Positions 57,798 to 64,000 of a DNA stretch of 64,000 bases are shown one piece after another. The translations under genes were made by a program, and so were the position numbers. The stretch's first letter is position 1; the number at the start of each line of letters is the position of its first letter. The notes beneath the pieces were generated by a model. It made no database searches and was not told the DNA's origin. It saw only the letters and a program-made list of their open reading frames with translations. Origin of the DNA: Mesorhabditis belari (taxonomy: Eukaryota > Nematoda > Chromadorea > Rhabditida > Rhabditidae); contig CAUEEP010000245.1 in the NCBI GenBank assembly GCA_958450365.1, forward strand, positions 1,323,707-1,387,706. Direction: 5' to 3'.

Positions 57798-57803
57798 AAT
57801 AAA
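57798..57803 (+). terminator. Polyadenylation signal of the RabGAP gene
   Basis: AATAAA 31 bases after the stop codon at 57765-57767. Confidence 0.55.
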
Positions 57804-58109
57804 TAATTTCTATAATCTAATTTTTTTTTCATAAACAGATTTTTCATCTGTTAAAAACACGTCAATTTACAAAAATGACAAATTTACATCCGACTGTCGT
57901 CATGACAAAATGACAAATTTACATACGACTGAAAAATGACTATCGTCATTTTTCTTCTCATAAAGAATTTCATTTATTAGCCAACTTTCTTTGAATTTCC
58001 TTCCCTTAGTTGAAACTGTAAGTTTTTCTACTTTTTCGTTCAGAAATGTTTTTCCTAGTAAGTCAAAATGAGATCAAGCAGAAAATCGTAAATTGATCAT
58101 CAACTAGAC

Positions 58110-61100
58110 ATGGAACGGCTACTATCAAGTGAGTGATTCGTGTTTTTGTTGTTGCTGGATGATTGTTGGAGCACTAGGAGTGGTTAGAGTAGATGTTTTA
58201 TCCGTAAATATGTTTTATCAACCACGTAAATTTATATGGATTGTTCCGAAAATGTTGTCAATCAATTTAGCTCACTTTTTACTCTAGGAAAAGTTTAAAA
58301 ACTCATGACTGGAACACTAGTTATGGTCACCAGAGTTACCAAATGTTTTATCCAATAAAATAAACATTATCTTTTCTCCTTTTAGAACCTGAGACAGCGG
58401 CTCGGAAAGCTCATCGTTTGGAAGGAACTCTATGCAACTTTGCCCGTTGAAAAGCAGAAATCCTTCAAATTTTGGCAAAAGACAAAAGAACATGACCGGA
58501 ACGAAAGCAGTACTCCAAAATGGTCAGTTGAGGCTTAAACAAGCAAAGTTTGTTGTTTAGTTTCTGGATTTGCATTACCGGGTGAAATTTTGGCCATCAT
58601 GGGCGGCTCTGGTGCCGGAAAAACAACTCTACTCAATATTCTCACGAACAATAAACAAGAAGGAGTCAGGGTTGTTTTGTCCTGGTTTTAATGTAAATCT
58701 TTCTTTAGCAATCTGGCATGGTTCTTGTGAATGGTGATGAAGTGGATGAAACAACTCTGCGACGAATAGCCACCTTTGTACAACAAGTGTGTTTAATATT
58801 TTAACATATGTCTTACTTTTTAGGTGGACGTATTTTGTGGCACTTTGACGGTGAAAGAACAATTGCTTTTTCTCGGCAAGTCTTCGGATGGAAAGAGGAT
58901 ATACAAGAGCTCAACGGCGTCAACGAGTTGAAGAGGTCATCACTGAAGTGGCTTTTGTTGTACTGCGAGTAATGCACTTATTACACTAAAAGAAAACTTA
59001 CAACTTGACATTGTATACTTTGAATTTTTTAGATGAATTTGGTTGATTGCCAAACAACATTGATTAGGATCCCAAACCGAACCAAGGGAATTTCTGTTGG
59101 TGAAAAGAAGCGTTTAGCGTTTGCATGTGAGTATGAATTCAAAATTTTTGAAACAATTGCCGAGTCTTTAGGCAATCTTATCAATTTTGTATGCATTTTT
59201 AGTTTATGTTCAGGGTGCTCACTGATCCTTCAATTCTTTTCTGTGATGAGCCAACACGTGGTCTTGACTCGTTCATGGCACAACAAGTTGTTACTTGTCT
59301 TCTTCGCTTGGCCGCTCAAGGGAAAACTATTGTCACTGCCATTCATCAACCGTCAGCTGAAGTCTTTCAAATGTTTCACAAGTAAGTTTTGCAGTTCCTA
59401 CTTTTCTTTCTTAGTTTTTCTTTAATTCTAATTTGATTAATATTCTAAACTTTTTAGAGTATGTTTTATGGCTAATGGTCGATCCGCGTTTCATGGACGA
59501 GCCTCTGGAAATTTTATCCTTTTTGGAAGCAATCATGACGATCATATTGAGCGAGTTTATTTATAAGTTTCTATCATAAAGAATATTTTGGGGTTCCGTT
59601 TGATTGCGCTCCAGCCGACCACATGATCCAACTACTCTCAGTGGAACCGGAAACCCAGGAATATGATTGTCGACAGTTGAAGTAGGTGAATTGATACACG
59701 CTAAATAAATTCTATTGTCTAGCGAATCGTTGAGCATTTGAAAGAAGCTGACCAGGGCGAGTTTTGCGGCGAGTCGTGCACGGGGATTTGAGTGGCAGTG
59801 TGCGTAGTCTGCAGAAAGTGGAAACCGTGAATTGCAGAAGATCCCTTGGTGAGTTTTAGTTAAATTTCTTATTGTTAACTGCGGCTAATCCCTTAAATAT
59901 CCTTAAAGTTTTCACTTCATAATCTTATGAAAAACGTTTAAATTAGTTATGTTTGTTTTAGTTATGCAGCAAAAACTTGTTTAGTTATGCAGCGTCGTTT
60001 TTTTCTCAATTCTGGGCTCTTCTCAAGCGATCATTTCTTGCATCTATTCGTGATCCACTACTCGTCAAAAGTAAAACTCTTTCAAACAATTGTGAGTTAA
60101 TTTGGTTTAGATTTAGATTCGATAATGTTTAGCTTTTTATTTCATGCCACATTCTCATTTAGATTACCGCTGTAGTGATTGGCTTAGTCAACTTGCAAGT
60201 GCAAATAACTGGGGATACCATTCAAAACATCGGAGGAGTACTCTACACTACAATTCGTGATATGAACTACCTCTTCCTTTACCCTGCTATTAATGTGGGT
60301 TTGGTTATTACAGGTTTCTTATTGCCCAGTTTTTAGGTGATCACCGCTGAGTTGCCTCTTTTCTTAAGAGAACACAGAGCACAAATTTACTCCGCTGACA
60401 GGTATGATTTATTTTGGGTTAAATACTTATTTTGCTTTTAGCTATTACTGGGCAAAATCTGTCGCTGAGTTGCCACAATACACAATTCTGCCAATTATCT
60501 ACGCTTTAATCGTTTATTGGATGACAGGTAGAATTGATTTGAGCTTTGACATATATCTGATTGATCGTTTTAGGTCTCTATGCGAGTGCTGGTGTGTTCT
60601 TCAAATATCTTTTTGTGTGTATTCTCCAAGCATACGTGGCAGTTTCAATAGGTTTTGTTTAGTTTTTTCCTAAATTGCCTAGCTTACAATTAGCTTTTTA
60701 CAGCTAACACCAATATCTGTTGTCAGAAACTTCTTATTTTTAATATACATCATTTTAGCGATGTTTGGCGCTTGTGTATTTGGTGAAGAGGGAGCTGCAA
60801 TTCCTTTTATGCCCCTTTATGTGCTACCGATGCGAATCTTTGGTGGCTTCTATATCAACTATGACGATGTGCCGCCATACTTTCAGGTAAATGTTTTGCA
60901 CTGTCACTTAGAATGTTTACTTATCACTTAGTGGGCTACATTTCTTTCATGGTTCCGCTTTGGTTTTGAGGCACTAGAGAATAACAATGGTTGGCGCATG
61001 GGATTATTGAAAGTAAAGTGTTTTTTATTTATTTTGGAATTTAGTTAAATCCGAACTTGTGAGAGGATGTCAATTTTACTTTCAGACTGTACCGCCCCTG

Positions 61101-61300
61101 TCCAGCGAAGAATGGCGCAGAGTGATGCTGAATCGCGATATGAAGCCCGTAGGATGCTCTTTTGGATAGATAGCGGTCAGTTTGGGTTTAAAATGTTATT
61201 TTTTATGAAGTTTCTTTTAGGAATACTCGTGGCAATGTTTTTGATTGGACGTATCTTTGGATTAATAGCGTTAAAATTACGGACACGATTTGCGAAATGA
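58110..61300 (+). CDS. ABCG (White-type) half-transporter, frame interrupted
   Basis: Many short exons separated by 35-50-nt introns encode, in order: [19 protein letters not shown]; Walker [13 protein letters not shown] (about 58600-58635); [33 protein letters not shown]; a signature [13 protein letters not shown] (59089-59127; family norm SGGE); Walker [15 protein letters not shown] (about 59235-59280); H-loop AIHQPS (59336-59355); then a six-helix ABCG membrane domain ([53 protein letters not shown]) ending with a hydrophobic helix and LKLRTRFAK before the stop at 61300. The nucleotide-binding domain comes first, as in White/ABCG lipid and pigment transporters, which work as dimers. Single extra bases are inferred at 58517-58520, 58867-58871 and about 59495, so it is either mis-assembled or a pseudogene. 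AATAAA follows at 61326 and 61330. Confidence 0.82.
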
Positions 61301-64000
61301 CACAACTTTACTAGCAAGTTCTTTAAATAAATAAAATTATGCGCTTGTATAATAACTTATTACGTGCATTTTGGTGATCAGAGTATAAAATTCGGCACAT
61401 AGAACAATTGGTTTTAATGTAAGTATTTTTTATCTAAGCTCATATGAAACCCATACCCATTTAAAACTATCACAGAAAACGTTTTTTGGAGCCGGCACTT
61501 CCCTGATCCATATAAGGCACGCAATAGAAAAGACAATTTTGCAAAAAGGCCAAAAATAAATAAAATTGAAATTTGAGTTCATAAGCTCATCAAATTGCGA
61601 CAGTAATAAAAACCTAAAATGGACTTTTGTTTCAAAGCATTATCTGTTCGACAAAGAAAGCGATATCTACAATATAACTTAAAATAAATTAACTTATTTT
61701 TGGTGTTCAAAAATGGAAACATTTTTTTAGTTCACTCAATTTCTTCACCATTCTCTCAAAATAATGAGAAGAATTAAGTGTGCTAGAAAGAATGTGTTTA
61801 TATTTCATGCACAAAGTAAAAGCTGAAAATAATGTGAAACCTAACACCCAGGGAATCCACCAGTAATAAGAAGAGCACAATGTGGGTGAACAGGGCATAA
61901 AGAGCACAAAATAGCGAACAACCTGGAAGAAGGGCCGGCGAGCCCCGCGAGCACGCAATGATCTCAACAAACGACCGAATCTCAATGGAAATGAGTTTCC
62001 GCGATTTGGAGGAATCAATTGAAGTCTCGAACTTGTTGAGTTCTAAATTTATCTCGTTTTACTTTGTTCTATCTGTTTTGAGCAAAACTGTAAACCGTCG
62101 AAGGCCTGGAGTTCAATCAACTCCAGAATCGACACTTTCACGGCTTTCCTCATTCTGAGAGATCTAACAAAAAAACCAAGCACTTTGCTCACCGGTGTCA
62201 CGTTTTTAGCAAGTTTCTTTTCCATAGCATAAATGAGCATTCTAGTGACACGTGTAAGCGAAAAGCACCGAAAATCAAAAGCCATGCTTTTAATCGGGTA
62301 ATCGCAAAAAATAGAAAACCAATGTTAGGATAGAAAAAAAAAGTGTTTTAGTATCGTGCATGACACTCGAAAGCAAATCGCTCTTGTGATTGTTGAACCT
62401 CAAAAATCTGGATTGTTGAAACACCACGGTGACCGCAATTTGTGCGGATTCAACTCTTGGTCGTTGTCGATTTCGTCGTTTTGGTCGAGTTGAGACTGGG
62501 TTTCTCCCCGATTCACTTTCCTGACAGAGAGTCGGTCTTTTTTTTTAGCAAGAAACACTTTATTCGGGATCAGACAGTATTTTGGAGTTGACTCAGGGTA
62601 ACTTGTATTCGTCTCAAATTATGCATCGTGTCAACTTTGAAAAACTACCGGAAGCTTGCCTTTTGGCTACTTATTATCCAATTTATTTGATAGTTTTGTA
62701 TTCTAAGCCTAACAAAATCAAATGAGAACGTAGATTAATTGGATAAAATAGAGACGAAATTACGGTAGCTTTTGAGTTGCCACGTTCTAGAAAAGACTTT
62801 GTTTAAAACGAACACGGTTTAGGTTGAAGACAAGTCTTAGGCTTATTCGCTACATCATAAAGGTTGAAACTATTTTCTTTTCATTCCCACCAAACATATC
62901 CAAAATTTACTCTCCAAATGTGTCTCGATTCCGTCAACCAAATTCCCATCTTCAAGCGATCGATCAATAAACTTGCAGAGAGAAATTCGATTTCCTTGAT
63001 CGTCTTCTATCCTTCATCATCAGGATTACTTGAGATAATCTCCAGGTTTCCCAGCTAAAATTGTTTAACTTACGACGATTGCTTTGTCTATTGTCTACTT
63101 TAAATGCGAACATTTGATCAAATCACCTCTCTAATCCGCGCCTCAGCCGCCGTCAGTCGTTCTATCAGCTCCTCCCTGCTCGGCTGTAGGTGAGATGCAA
63201 CATTTTTGAATATCGTTAAAGAATCTCTTTATACATTTTCTCCAATCTCCACCGATGAATCTGGTTTCTACCCTCGAGAGCTAAATTGAAATTTGAAATG
63301 AAATTTGCATTTCGTTACCGTGTTCTGACATCACTTTGCTCCAGCCACTGTCAAACGAGATGCATTCAAACGAGACTCCAATTCAACCAAGCTTAAAATT
63401 ATTAAATAATTTACAAGTTTGATCATTTGACCATTTCAATAATCTTTTAAAAAGAAAAACTTTTGTATTTACATACCGTAAATACTGTAATAGTACCCCA
63501 CTCATCGTACAGTTCCGTAGTCGCAAAAATTTTTAGTATTTCATTTTTCAAAGCGCCCGTACTTTCAAAAAATGCGTCTTTGTTATCAGTAAAAGCTGAA
63601 ATTCAGGGCTATTTTTGATACCTAAACACTGATATGCTTATAAACTAGTGTCGAGAAAACTCGTTCAAAACTAGACTACGTGATCTCCGTCTTTTGATAT
63701 CGGAAAATAGCCCTGAATTTCAGCTATTTTTTGATACCTAAGCGCGCATTGCAGCATAAACCAGTGTCGAGAAAACTCGTTCAAAGCTAGACTACGCAAC
63801 ACTCCGCACCGTCATTTTGGGGGTGGGGTACTATTACAGTAATTTACGATATAGATTTTCTTTACCGTAACACATTGTGCATTTTTGTCAACGGCGACTG
63901 GAGTCTTTTCAAGTTGATCTACGTCAATTGTTTTTATAAGACTATTATTTAACTAGATAAAAAGTATTAGTGACAAATTTGTTTGTTTGTTTATAAAATA
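61301..64000. other. Right end of window, only tentative coding signals
   Basis: No gene can be built with confidence. A minus-strand stretch at about 62426-62540 reads ETQSQLDQNDEIDNDQELN and ends HKLRSPWCFNNPDF before a stop, with protein-like codon use. Another at 61923-62043 contains NSFPLRFGR. They may be exons of a minus-strand gene. The rest, apart from the MITE at 63476, shows nothing distinctive. Confidence 0.35.
63476..63848. mobile_element. MITE with TIR CCGTAAATACTGTAATAGTA (copy 2)
   Basis: Same terminal inverted repeats as the element at 54825. The interior tract (taaaagctgaaattcaggg..., tagtgtcgagaaaactcg...) is present twice in tandem, making this copy about 100 bp longer. 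Confidence 0.87.

Overview
This window is AT-rich animal genomic DNA, almost certainly from a rhabditid-type nematode that is not C. elegans. Support: introns of 35-50 nt beside introns of several kb, all with TTTCAG-like acceptors; U1 snRNA genes of 164 nt with nematode-like sequence; an EGL-27/RERE-type corepressor; a thrombospondin/C-type-lectin secreted protein; dense mariner-type debris, foldback elements and minisatellites. Gene models were built by hand from splice sites and codon phase.

Layout. 1-7.65 kb is a large inverted duplication: a secreted TSP1 + C-type-lectin gene runs rightward (5325-8864, 19 exons, phase-consistent throughout, 639 codons), and a nearly identical copy runs leftward off the window edge (2384 to <1). 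Between them lie a third copy of the promoter segment and fragments of two different DNA transposases. Converging on the rightward gene is an unfamiliar secreted-protein gene on the minus strand (15808-9179, 11 exons, 336 codons) with tandem exons carrying a FGDYE(D/E) motif. Its 4.5-kb intron 2 holds one intact U1 copy, two defective U1 copies and a deleted LINE whose 5' end looks like 5S rRNA.

15.8-31.3 kb has no convincing protein gene. It carries two more full-length U1 snRNA copies (20.6 and 22.7 kb), a 5'-truncated LINE, a mariner fragment, minisatellites, a 14-bp satellite with 140-bp higher-order structure, foldback/TIR elements and degenerate tRNA-like sequences.

31.3-52.0 kb is an egl-27/RERE orthologue (23 exons, about 1033 codons; BAH, ELM2, SANT, GATA finger, Gln/Ala/Pro-rich tail). 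Its introns reach 6.4 kb and are filled with tandem repeats, homopurine tracts and a Tc1/mariner-like MITE. 52-55.6 kb is a cluster of foldback elements. 55.6-57.8 kb encodes a GRTP1-like TBC RabGAP and 58.1-61.3 kb an ABCG half-transporter. The last 2.7 kb has only tentative coding signals and one MITE.

The conserved domains of the RabGAP and ABCG genes, and one or two exons of egl-27, read through only if single extra bases are skipped. All the shifts listed have the same sign, mostly in short homopolymers, whereas the two leftmost genes are clean. Assembly insertion error is the simplest explanation, but the pattern deserves a transcript check.
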